44,570 bases of DNA from Microcaldota archaeon (GTDB taxonomy: Archaea; Micrarchaeota; Micrarchaeia; CABMEP01). The notes beneath the pieces were generated by a model. The model was not told the origin of the DNA. It saw only the letters and a program-made list of their open reading frames with translations, and did not search any database. This document shows positions 19,047-27,627 of the stretch, one piece after another. Numbering within the stretch: position 1 is the first letter of the stretch; each line of letters opens with the position of its first letter. The position numbers were made by a program, and so were the translations under genes. The stretch is from contig JAOAKO010000005.1 in NCBI GenBank assembly GCA_026413625.1, forward strand, positions 1 through 44,570, in the 5' to 3' direction.

Positions 19047-20219
19047 TTAGTATGTGGTAACCCCTTCAATTTTGGGAGTAATCTCCCTTATTTTCTTTAC
19101 TGAGATTTGAATCGCCTTTATTATATAATCGACTTCCTTTTCTGTTGTTTTGTAGCCCAATGTTATCCTAAGCGAGCCGTGCGCCTTGACCGGATCTGGA
19201 TCAAGAGCAAGAAGAACGTGAGAGGGAGAAAGATTGTGGGAAGAGCATGCAGAACCTGTTGAAGCGGAAATCCCCATCGAATCTAGCATAAGAAGAAGCG
19301 CTTCCCCCTCCACTCCCACGAATCCGAAATTAACGTTGTTTGCAAGCCTATTTTTGGGATGGCCGTTTAATCTCGAACCTGGAACGGAAGAGAGAATGGA
19401 ATCGATTATTCTGTCCCTCAGTTTTTCCAATCTCCTTTTTTCTCTTTCCATTTCTTTATTTGCAATTTCCGCAGCCTTAGCAAACCCTACTATGCCCGCT
19501 ACATTTTCAGTCCCTGCTCTTTTGTTGAATTCATGCGGGCCTCCTGTAAACAATGGCTTGATTTCTAATCCCTTTCTTACATATAATGCGCCTACTCCTT
19601 TCGGACCCCCTATTTTATGGGAAGAAACAGAAAGAAGATCTATATTCATTCTTTTCACATCTATTGGCAAGTGGCAGAATGTCTGAACCGCATCTACGTG
19701 AAATGGGACACTATGCTTCTTAGCTGTCTTTCCTATTTCACCTATTGGTTGGATGGTTCCGATTTCGTTATTTGCATGCATCACTGAAATAAGAATTGTT
19801 TTTTTGGTAATTGCTCTTTCTATTTCTTTCGGATCAACCTCCCCGTATTTATTCACTGGAATTATTGTCACATCAAATCCTTCCTTTTCAAGATCCTTAA
19901 CCGTATTAAGGACAGCGTGATGTTCTACTGCGGAAGTTATAATGTGATTGCCATTTTTCTGATTCGAACTTGCAATCCCCCTTATTGCAAGGTTATCGCT
20001 TTCTGTCCCTCCAGAGGTAAAGATTATTTCTTCTGGAGAGGCATTAATTATGTCTGCAATTATTTTTCTTGAATTCTTTATTGCATCGGCAGCAATCCTT
20101 CCGTCTGCATGAAGAGAAGACGGATTGCCGAAATGTTTATCAAAATATGGCGACATGGCCCTGATTGCTTCCTTCCTGACCGGTGTCGTTGCTGCATAAT
20201 CAGCATAAATTCTTCGCAT
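19047..20219 (-). CDS. iscS: Cysteine desulfurase (NifS/IscS family)
   Basis: YADYAATTPV, FTSGGTESDNLAIRG, PLP-Lys motif SSHKIGGPKGVGALY, catalytic Cys loop STGSACSS. Confidence 0.96.
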   Translation of the reverse strand: MRRIYADYAATTPVRKEAIRAMSPYFDKHFGNPSSLHADGRIAADAIKNSRKIIADIINASPEEIIFTSGGTESDNLAIRGIASSNQKNGNHIITSAVEHHAVLNTVKDLEKEGFDVTIIPVNKYGEVDPKEIERAITKKTILISVMHANNEIGTIQPIGEIGKTAKKHSVPFHVDAVQTFCHLPIDVKRMNIDLLSVSSHKIGGPKGVGALYVRKGLEIKPLFTGGPHEFNKRAGTENVAGIVGFAKAAEIANKEMEREKRRLEKLRDRIIDSILSSVPGSRLNGHPKNRLANNVNFGFVGVEGEALLLMLDSMGISASTGSACSSHNLSPSHVLLALDPDPVKAHGSLRITLGYKTTEKEVDYIIKAIQISVKKIREITPKIEGVTTY

Positions 20220-20223
20220 TGTT

Positions 20224-20583
20224 TCACCTTCTTATTTTATCAGCTAAGCAAGACTCGCAAACGCTAGATGGAACTTCTTCGATTATTTTATGGCTCCTGC
20301 AGATGTATCCATTAATTCTGAAATGAAAACAAAGATCGCAAACGTTTTCATTGAATGGCTTATTTACATCGTATTTCTCTGAAATGTATTTTGAAATAAG
20401 CTCTTCCAATTTCTTCTTGTGTTTTCCTCTCTTTTGTTTCAAGTATTGCGAAACGGCTGCCTCTGAGACGTTCATTATTTTTGATATTTCTCTTTGCGAG
20501 TAACCTTTATATAGAAGAAATCTTGACGTTTCCTTCCTTATTGTCGGCAGTAGTTCGTTTACCATAAATTCGCATGGTATCAT
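20224..20583 (-). CDS. XRE-type HTH regulator with C-terminal Cys cluster
   Basis: MIPCEFMVNELLPTIRKETSRFLLYKGYSQREISKIMNVSEAAVSQYLKQKRG plus CDLC...C..H...CESC. Confidence 0.85.
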   Translation of the reverse strand: MIPCEFMVNELLPTIRKETSRFLLYKGYSQREISKIMNVSEAAVSQYLKQKRGKHKKKLEELISKYISEKYDVNKPFNENVCDLCFHFRINGYICRSHKIIEEVPSSVCESCLADKIRR

Positions 20584-20599
20584 AGAATAACTTTACACT

Positions 20600-20613
20600 G
20601 TTAAGTTTTTAAC
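20600..20613. promoter_or_regulatory. Operator-like inverted repeat GTTAA-GTTT-TTAAC, with a further GTTAAC at 20623-20628
   Basis: In the divergent spacer between the HTH gene and the corrinoid adenosyltransferase gene. Confidence 0.4.
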
Positions 20614-20668
20614 TCTTGTGTTGTTAACCCGGGAAAAGCGTTTTAAAGAATTCGGCAAAATATAGCTT

Positions 20669-21241
20669 ATGGCAAAATTAGAGCTTGGATTAATTCAAAT
20701 ATTCTATGGCGATGGAAGAGGGAAAACAAGCGCGGCGATAGGAACTGCAATCAGAGCGGCCGGCCACGGACTTAATGTGGCGGTTATACAATTTTTGAAA
20801 GACGGGAGCATAAGCGGCGAATACAACTATCTTAAAAAACACAAGATAAAGATACTCCAGCTTGGGCCTTCAGCAGGCAAAAAATACGACAAAATGGTTA
20901 AAGAAGGTAAGGCAAGACTGATAAAAGAATACTTTACATACGACAGAAAAATAATAGAAAATTCAAAAAAAGGGCTGACGCTTGCTGAAAAATTGATTTC
21001 ATCAGGAAAATATGACCTGGTTGTTCTTGACGAAGTGAACACCGCCGCCGCATTCGGACATTTTTCATATGATGACATAATAAGGGTTTTGAAAAAGAAG
21101 CACGAAAAGACAGAAGTGATCATGACGGGGTTCAAGCCTGATGAAAGACTTATAGAGATGGCGGATCTGGTGAGCGAAGTTAAAAAAATAAAGCATCCGT
21201 TTGACAGAGGAATCCTTGCAAGATGGGGAGTGGACTACTGA
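20669..21241 (+). CDS. cobO: Cob(I)alamin adenosyltransferase (CobA/CobO/BtuR family)
   Basis: IQIFYGDGRGKTSAAIGTAIRAAGHG, VIQFLK, DLVVLDEVNTA, MTGFKP motifs. Confidence 0.88.
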   Translation: MAKLELGLIQIFYGDGRGKTSAAIGTAIRAAGHGLNVAVIQFLKDGSISGEYNYLKKHKIKILQLGPSAGKKYDKMVKEGKARLIKEYFTYDRKIIENSKKGLTLAEKLISSGKYDLVVLDEVNTAAAFGHFSYDDIIRVLKKKHEKTEVIMTGFKPDERLIEMADLVSEVKKIKHPFDRGILARWGVDY

Positions 21242-21249
21242 TTCCTCAA

Positions 21250-22839
21250 CTAATCCTTAATTTGCGATAAGTTCTTTGCTATTCTTACAGATAGCGACAC
21301 TGTTTCTTCGAAAGCTGCGACCGCGTCAATGAACAATACTGTAGCGTATGTGCTAAACTTTTCCCTTGAAAGAACGTTTATCCTCATCTTGTGGCAATAT
21401 GAAATTAAATTGTCTATTTCCCTTCTTTTATTTGAAATCGCAATCACATCCTTCTTATTTATTTTCAAAAATTTAGATGTGAGATAATCTAATATTTCAT
21501 CGATCTTAAATTTAAGTTGCATTATATCTTCAATTGACTCCTTTGAAAATTCTAATCCATTCTCCTCAAGTTTGACGTTTATATGTCCATAATCATGCAT
21601 GATATCCGCAAGCCTCTCAATCTGGTTGGCAACTTTTGATAACACTACTATCTCCCTTGATTGGCTTGGTGTTAATTTTCTATTTGACAATTCGACTAAT
21701 GTAGAGGTTATCTTTGAATCCAAATAGTCGCTAAGCGCCTCCAATTTCTCTATTTGATTTATTTTTTCTGTATTCTTGTAAACCATCATCTCGGTCGATA
21801 TGTCAAGCATTTCCCTTGCTATCTCTATATGATTTACCAGCTCTAGCTTTAGATTCCTTATTGCAGTATCGGTATCGGCAGGTATCCTATCGAGATATTT
21901 GGGCTTGAATAGGATCTCCTTCTCTTTTGATTGCGTAAATGACTCAATCAGTCTTACAAAAAACGGAGCGAACAAAATAAATATAGTGGCTGCAAACACG
22001 TTAAAAATCGTATGCGCATTTGCAACAGTAGCTCCAGGATTTGGGCTTATAGAGCTTACAAAATCTATGAACGATGGAATAAACGGAAATATGAATATTA
22101 CGCCTGCAACATTGAAAAGAACATGGGCATAAGCGGTTCTTTTCGCAAATACGCCCATCTTACGGGATACCAACAACGCAGTCAATGTAGTTCCTATGTT
22201 GCTTCCCAATACCATCGGAATAGCAATATTAAAAGGCAGCAATCCCTCCATAGTAAGCAATACTAAAAGTGCGGTGACTGCGCTACTTGAATTTATTATT
22301 GCGGTCAGAATAAAACCAAACAATATTGCAAACTCTATATTACTTGCTGTCCTGATTATGTCTTTCACTATCGCCTCGTCCTGCAATCCTTTTGCTGTCG
22401 TTGAAACGATTGTAAGGCCGTAGAACAAAAGACCGAATAAAAATATCGACTTGCCTATAAGATTGTATTTTGGAACGAATGTAAGAATAAATCCGGCTAT
22501 CAAAAAGAAAGGCGCGAAGATCATGAAATTAAATGCCACAAGTTGCGCAGTTATGGTTGTTCCTATATTGCTGCCTGCAATAACTCCTATACTATGATAA
22601 AACGAAACCAAACCTGCGTCTACCAACGCGATTAGAATTGAGGTTGTTGCCGTGCTGGATTGCAAAAGAATCGTCGCAAAAATCCCTGTGAATAAAGCCT
22701 TGATGGGATGGTCTGTAAATCTCTGAATAAGGCCCTTAAGATTTTCCCTTGAAATTTTTAAGAGTTGCTCGCTGAGTTGCTCTATGCTATATATGAATAT
22801 TGCAATTCCTGCGAGAATACCTATCAATTCAAAGAGCAT
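21250..22839 (-). CDS. Na+/phosphate symporter (NptA family) with PhoU-like C-terminal domain
   Basis: Two QSSTATTS / NSSSAVTA repeat signatures and GSNIGTT motifs; helical C-terminus. Confidence 0.92.
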   Translation of the reverse strand: MLFELIGILAGIAIFIYSIEQLSEQLLKISRENLKGLIQRFTDHPIKALFTGIFATILLQSSTATTSILIALVDAGLVSFYHSIGVIAGSNIGTTITAQLVAFNFMIFAPFFLIAGFILTFVPKYNLIGKSIFLFGLLFYGLTIVSTTAKGLQDEAIVKDIIRTASNIEFAILFGFILTAIINSSSAVTALLVLLTMEGLLPFNIAIPMVLGSNIGTTLTALLVSRKMGVFAKRTAYAHVLFNVAGVIFIFPFIPSFIDFVSSISPNPGATVANAHTIFNVFAATIFILFAPFFVRLIESFTQSKEKEILFKPKYLDRIPADTDTAIRNLKLELVNHIEIAREMLDISTEMMVYKNTEKINQIEKLEALSDYLDSKITSTLVELSNRKLTPSQSREIVVLSKVANQIERLADIMHDYGHINVKLEENGLEFSKESIEDIMQLKFKIDEILDYLTSKFLKINKKDVIAISNKRREIDNLISYCHKMRINVLSREKFSTYATVLFIDAVAAFEETVSLSVRIAKNLSQIKD

Positions 22840-22898
22840 AGAACTAATTGGATGAGAAATAATTTAAATATTACAAACTACGGTTTCGCGAAAGAATA

Positions 22899-22974
22899 AA
22901 TCAGACCGCCAATCACTCGTCACCGCCCCGACGGATAGCCAGGACTCAGATTCATCCATTGTCATCATCTGATT
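22899..22974 (-). ncRNA. C/D-box sRNA candidate
   Basis: Minus strand: AATCAG-ATGATGA(C)-CAATGGATGAAT-CTGA(D')-22 nt-GTGACGA(C')-GTGATTGGCGGT-CTGA(D)-TT; both guide spacers 12 nt; terminal AATCAGA/TCTGATT pairing. Confidence 0.7.
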
Positions 22975-23020
22975 AATTAAATCAGAAAACAATTTTAAAT
23001 TGCTCGGATTAAATTTAGTC

Positions 23021-24004
23021 ATGATAAGAACAATCCTTGGAATAGAGAGCACTGCGCATACTCTTGGGATAGGGATAGTCAAAGACGGCAAGATAAAGGC
23101 AAATGAGAAAAGCATGCTTTTTGAATACGGAATCCATCCTAGAAAGACTGCAGACCATCATGCGGATCAGATTCAAAATGTAATGCGTACAGCTCTTCAA
23201 AAGGCAAAATTAAGAATGGATGAAATAGACCTCGTCGCTTTTTCTCAAGGCCCCGGGATTGGCCCATGCTTAAGGATAAGCGCGATTGCAGCAAGAACGC
23301 TTGCTATTGCCTACAAAATTCCTGTCGTCGGAGTCAACCACTGCGTAGCGCATATTGAGATATCAAAATACTTCACTAAGTTTAGAGATCCGTTGATTCT
23401 TTATGTCAGCGGAGGAAACACCCAAATACTTATAAAAGAAAATGAAAGATACCACGTTTTAGGGGAAACGTTGGATGTGGGAATTGGCAATATGCTTGAC
23501 ACCTTTGCAAGGTCAGCAGGCTTGAAAAGCGCAAAGGACGTGGAGGATAAAGCAAAAAAAGGAAACAAATACATAGAAATGCCCTATTCTGTCAAGGGAA
23601 TGGATGCGTCATTTAGCGGAATACTAACGCATTCAGAAAAGCTTATAGGTAAAGAAAAGATAGAGGATATTTGCTATTCTTTGCAGGAAACAGCTTATGC
23701 AGCTTTGTGTGAAATAACAGAAAGGGCTTTGGCTCTTACAGATAAAAGCGAGATCATAGTATGCGGAGGCGTTGCTCAAAACAAAAGATTGCAAGGAATG
23801 CTTTCTGAAATGGCAAAGGAATGGAAATGCAAATTTGGAGTTGCGCCAAATGAATTCAACGCGGATAACGGCGGAATGATCGCATATGTCGGATACAAAA
23901 TGACGGAGAATAAAGAGATTCTTAAGCATTACATTCTGAAGGAAAATGAAATAGTGCCAAAGCCAAAATACAGAACAGACGAGTTTATAGCCAAATGGGA
24001 CTGA
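23021..24004 (+). CDS. kae1: KEOPS subunit Kae1 (t6A biosynthesis)
   Basis: ILGIESTAHTLGIGIV, NHCVAHIEI, YVSGGNTQ, VCGGVAQNKRL, NADNGGMIAYVG. Confidence 0.96.
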   Translation: MIRTILGIESTAHTLGIGIVKDGKIKANEKSMLFEYGIHPRKTADHHADQIQNVMRTALQKAKLRMDEIDLVAFSQGPGIGPCLRISAIAARTLAIAYKIPVVGVNHCVAHIEISKYFTKFRDPLILYVSGGNTQILIKENERYHVLGETLDVGIGNMLDTFARSAGLKSAKDVEDKAKKGNKYIEMPYSVKGMDASFSGILTHSEKLIGKEKIEDICYSLQETAYAALCEITERALALTDKSEIIVCGGVAQNKRLQGMLSEMAKEWKCKFGVAPNEFNADNGGMIAYVGYKMTENKEILKHYILKENEIVPKPKYRTDEFIAKWD

Positions 24005-24095
24005 TTCCAAGCTGATTCCAAGCTTTTTTGCTGAAAAATTTATGTAAAATTTAAATACATTTGTCTACAAATTTATATTCAGGTGACCATAAATT

Positions 24096-24114
24096 ATAGT
24101 TTCAACTATAGTTT
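24096..24114. promoter_or_regulatory. Motif ATAGTTTCAACTATAGTTT upstream of the diadenylate cyclase gene (copy 2)
   Basis: Identical to 17623-17641. Confidence 0.55.
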
Positions 24115-24148
24115 CAAAACTCATCTATATTTTAAGCGGTGAATAGAA

Positions 24149-24844
24149 ATGAATCTAAAAGAGAAGAAAAGTAAAATTGTAAATGATATAGACTTGGAAA
24201 AAAACATAGTGAAGCTAGTGATAGACCTTGCTATGGAGTTTGGCCAGCAGAAAAAGGGATCTTTCTTTATAATTACAAATAGAAACCTAAAACCTTACTA
24301 TACCTGGCTATATACGGACATACTTGAGAAAACAAAAGTCAAAATAAACAGCCAAAAGATACTTCCGGTAATAAGGAAATTGGCGGAATTGGACGGAGCC
24401 ATAATTATAGATGAAGACGGATATCTGATTGCGTATGGCGCCCAAATAAAAAAGATAAAGCATTATAAGGGGCATGGAACAAGGCATAGCGCCGCTTTGG
24501 GAATTTCTGAAATCCCAGGAACATTGTCTATAATTTCAAGCGAAGAGGACGGAGCGGTAAGGATAATGAAGAATGGAAAGACATTGATAGAGATAAATCC
24601 TTTCACTAAAACACCTCCAACATTAAGCGAAAAAATTGCAGAGCTTCTTACATCTCCATCTGTGCCTTTGATCGGAGGAGGAAGCATTGGGGCACTGGCA
24701 CTCGGATTAAATCCGTTCGTGGCTGCAATCGTATTCACAGGCTCTTATATAATGACGAAGAGCGGCGCAAAGAGCCTTGGAGAATTCTTAAAGAGAGGAC
24801 CTAGCGCCCTTAATGAAAAAAAGGAGAGTAAAAATGAGGAATAG
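24149..24844 (+). CDS. Diadenylate cyclase (DisA_N/DAC domain; archaeal c-di-AMP synthase type)
   Basis: DGAIIIDEDGYLIAYGA, GTRHSAALGISE, SSEEDGAVRIMKNG; C-terminal hydrophobic segment. Confidence 0.85.
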   Translation: MNLKEKKSKIVNDIDLEKNIVKLVIDLAMEFGQQKKGSFFIITNRNLKPYYTWLYTDILEKTKVKINSQKILPVIRKLAELDGAIIIDEDGYLIAYGAQIKKIKHYKGHGTRHSAALGISEIPGTLSIISSEEDGAVRIMKNGKTLIEINPFTKTPPTLSEKIAELLTSPSVPLIGGGSIGALALGLNPFVAAIVFTGSYIMTKSGAKSLGEFLKRGPSALNEKKESKNEE

Positions 24845-25460
24845 TTTCCAAAAAAGAGGGGCTGAAGCAAAGGTCTATTTCTCAAATCTATTCGGAGTCC
24901 CTGTTGTTATTAAGGTAAGAGATGAAAAGAAATACAGAATTAAAGAGCTTGACGAAAGCCTAAGGAAGAGCAGAAATAGAGTAGAGGCAAGATGCGTTTT
25001 GCACGCGGCAAGAAATAGCATAAATGTGCCAAGGATATATCATGCGGGTAAATACGAACTTGTATTAGAAAGGCTCGACGGAGTTCTTATGAAAGATAGA
25101 AAAAACACGCCTGCCCAAATAAAGAAAGTGGGTATCTTACTTGCGAAATTGCATTCTGCTGGAATTACGCATGGTGACTTTACTCCTGCAAATGTGATGT
25201 TTGTGAAAGAAGAGCCTTACATCATCGATTTCGGGCTAGCACAATTTTCAAACGATACCGAGGAAAGGGCTATAGATGTTTTGCTTATGAAAAGATCCCT
25301 AGGTAGGGATTTCCGCTACTTTTTGGAAGGATACAAAGCCCAAAGCAATTGGAAAGAAACAATCTCCCAAATGGAAGAGATAGAAAAGAGAGGAAGATAC
25401 CATAAACGAGGGGAAACTAAGGATAAGGAAAGCGATGATGAAATGCAAGATGAAGAATAA
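24834..25460 (+). CDS. bud32: KEOPS kinase Bud32
   Basis: RGAEAKVYF, HGDFTPANVMF, IIDFGLAQFSNDTEERAIDVLLMKRS. Confidence 0.93.
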   Translation: MRNSFQKRGAEAKVYFSNLFGVPVVIKVRDEKKYRIKELDESLRKSRNRVEARCVLHAARNSINVPRIYHAGKYELVLERLDGVLMKDRKNTPAQIKKVGILLAKLHSAGITHGDFTPANVMFVKEEPYIIDFGLAQFSNDTEERAIDVLLMKRSLGRDFRYFLEGYKAQSNWKETISQMEEIEKRGRYHKRGETKDKESDDEMQDEE

Positions 25461-25492
25461 GAAATGAAAGTTAGACTCAACTGTAAGAATAC

Positions 25493-27595
25493 TTAAAGCT
25501 GACAAATTCCAGAAGAACAGCCTGAGAATTCAGAAGAAACAGTTATCTTTCCTTTCGGCTCCTCTTTCTCTGTTTTCGGCTTCCCTAGGTATATTACCTG
25601 ATCCGCCCTGCTTCCATATCTGTAAACAGTTATTCCCTTTACCCCAAGCTCATAAGCGTTCCTATATATTTCCTGCACGTCTTCAACCTTTGCTTCGTAT
25701 GGAAGGTTGACTGTCTTTGAGACTGCATTATCAACATATTTTTGGAACGCGGCCTGCATCCTCAAATGCCAGATAGGATCGATATCATATGCAGTTACAA
25801 AGAGTTCCCTTACATCCTTGGGAATTTCGCTTATCTTTTGAATTGAAAATCCATGTGAAATCTTTTCCATCAGAGATCTGCTGTAAAATCCTCTCTCAAT
25901 CGATATCGAATGGAAAAGTTTGTTCACTTCTATAAGCCTAACGTTTTCAAGAACCTGCCTATAGTATGCGACTGCAAAAAGCGGCTCTATGCCAGAAGAG
26001 ACTCCGGCTATTATTGAAAGCGAACCAGTAGGAGCGATTGTATTTAAGGTTGCATTCCTTAACTTGCTCACTCTGCTCGGATAAATAGAGAATTTGAAGT
26101 TCTGATAGCTGCCCCTTTTGCCTGCAAGCTCCTGAGAAGTATTGTAAGAAATCTGCCTAATGAATTTCATTAGTTTTTCAGCAATCATCAATGCTTCCCT
26201 GCTGTCATATCTAATCCCCAGCATTATCAATGCATCGGCAAATCCCATGACGCCCAAACCTATCTTTCTGTTTGCCTTTGTTGTCTGCTCTATTTCTTTT
26301 ACAGGTATGCTGTTGACATCAATTACATTGTCCAAGAAATGTATTGCATTCTGAATCGCAATTTCAAGCCTGTCCCAATCAAAATCGCTTCCGTCTGAAA
26401 GCACGAACTTGGTAAGATTTATGCTTCCAAGGTTGCATGATTCGTAAGGCAAAAGAGGCTGCTCACCGCACGGATTGCAAGATTCGATCTCTCCGATCTT
26501 TCTGAGCGGATGTGTCTTGTTTATTCTGTCAATGAATATCAAACCTGGATCTCCGTTCTCCCAGGCTCTTTCTGCGGCTAGATTGAATATTTCCAAAGCG
26601 GAAATTGTTTTTACAACCTCTCCGGTCCTAGGATTTATAAGCTCGTATTCGTCATCCTTTTCCACTGCCTTCATGAACTTGTCTGTAGCTGCGATTGAAA
26701 TGTTAAAGTTCCTCAATCCCCCTTCTCTTTTTGAATTTATGAATTCTATTATGTCCGGGTGATCGCATCTCAAAACGCCCATGTTTGCCCCTCTTCTTCT
26801 TCCGCCCTGTTTTATTGTCTCTGTCATTGCATCATATATCCTCATGAAAGAAACGGGGCCTGATGCGATTGACATAGTCGAACGAACGAGATCCCCCTTA
26901 GGCCTTATTCTGGAAAATGAGAATCCGGTTCCTCCTCCGCTTTGATGGATTATAGCTGCATTTTTTAAAGTGGTGAAAATGCTTTCTAATGAATCGTCTA
27001 TTGGCAAAACAAAACAGGCAGAAAGCTGGCCTATTCGAGTGCCTGCATTCATTAATGTTGGTGAATTTGGGAGAAATTCGAGATTGCACATCATTTCGTA
27101 AAATATTTTTTCTGATTTTCTTTTATCTTCCCCGTATATCGAATCTGCCTCTGAAATGTGCTTTGCAACTCTCTTGAACATCATCTTCGGAGTTTCGATT
27201 ATCTTTCCTGATATGTCCTTTTGAAGATATCTCGATGCAAGCACCTTTGTTGCATTCAAGTCAAGCTTCAGGTCGTCATAAACGCCGAAAAGAACTTTTT
27301 TCTTTTCCCTGATCTCCGCCCTTTCTCTCCTGTAATTTATGTACAGTCTTGCGATTTTTTTGTTTTCCTTAAGAAGCTCCTCAACCACTATATCCTGAAT
27401 TTCTTCAACTGTTGGAATTTTATTTGCATACAAATCCTCAAGCCTTTTGACCACTCTGTCGGACACTTTTTGCGAAAGTTTCATATCGGGAGATTTTGCT
27501 GCCTCAGTTGCCTTGAAAATTGCATTCGTTATCTTTGACTGATCAAACTTTACAATCGATCCGTCTCTCTTTTGCACCTGTTTGATTAAGGCCAT
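25493..27595 (-). CDS. nrdJ: Ribonucleotide reductase, class II (adenosylcobalamin-dependent) type
   Basis: ATP-cone N-terminus, LPNSPTLMNAG, GGGTGFSFSRIRP, NPCGEQPLLPYESCNLGSINL, NTIAPTGSLSIIAG; C-terminal Cys pair GCSSGIC; no adjacent NrdB. Start refined to MALIKQV. Confidence 0.92.
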   Translation of the reverse strand: MALIKQVQKRDGSIVKFDQSKITNAIFKATEAAKSPDMKLSQKVSDRVVKRLEDLYANKIPTVEEIQDIVVEELLKENKKIARLYINYRRERAEIREKKKVLFGVYDDLKLDLNATKVLASRYLQKDISGKIIETPKMMFKRVAKHISEADSIYGEDKRKSEKIFYEMMCNLEFLPNSPTLMNAGTRIGQLSACFVLPIDDSLESIFTTLKNAAIIHQSGGGTGFSFSRIRPKGDLVRSTMSIASGPVSFMRIYDAMTETIKQGGRRRGANMGVLRCDHPDIIEFINSKREGGLRNFNISIAATDKFMKAVEKDDEYELINPRTGEVVKTISALEIFNLAAERAWENGDPGLIFIDRINKTHPLRKIGEIESCNPCGEQPLLPYESCNLGSINLTKFVLSDGSDFDWDRLEIAIQNAIHFLDNVIDVNSIPVKEIEQTTKANRKIGLGVMGFADALIMLGIRYDSREALMIAEKLMKFIRQISYNTSQELAGKRGSYQNFKFSIYPSRVSKLRNATLNTIAPTGSLSIIAGVSSGIEPLFAVAYYRQVLENVRLIEVNKLFHSISIERGFYSRSLMEKISHGFSIQKISEIPKDVRELFVTAYDIDPIWHLRMQAAFQKYVDNAVSKTVNLPYEAKVEDVQEIYRNAYELGVKGITVYRYGSRADQVIYLGKPKTEKEEPKGKITVSSEFSGCSSGICQL

Positions 27596-27627
27596 AAAAC
27601 CACAAGTGTAAAGCACTATAAAATGAG

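Noticed and set aside
22864-23115. 83-aa minus-strand ORF between the NptA-like gene and kae1
   Set aside because: Overlaps the kae1 start and the C/D sRNA candidate; no domain or start signal, so the RNA interpretation fits better.
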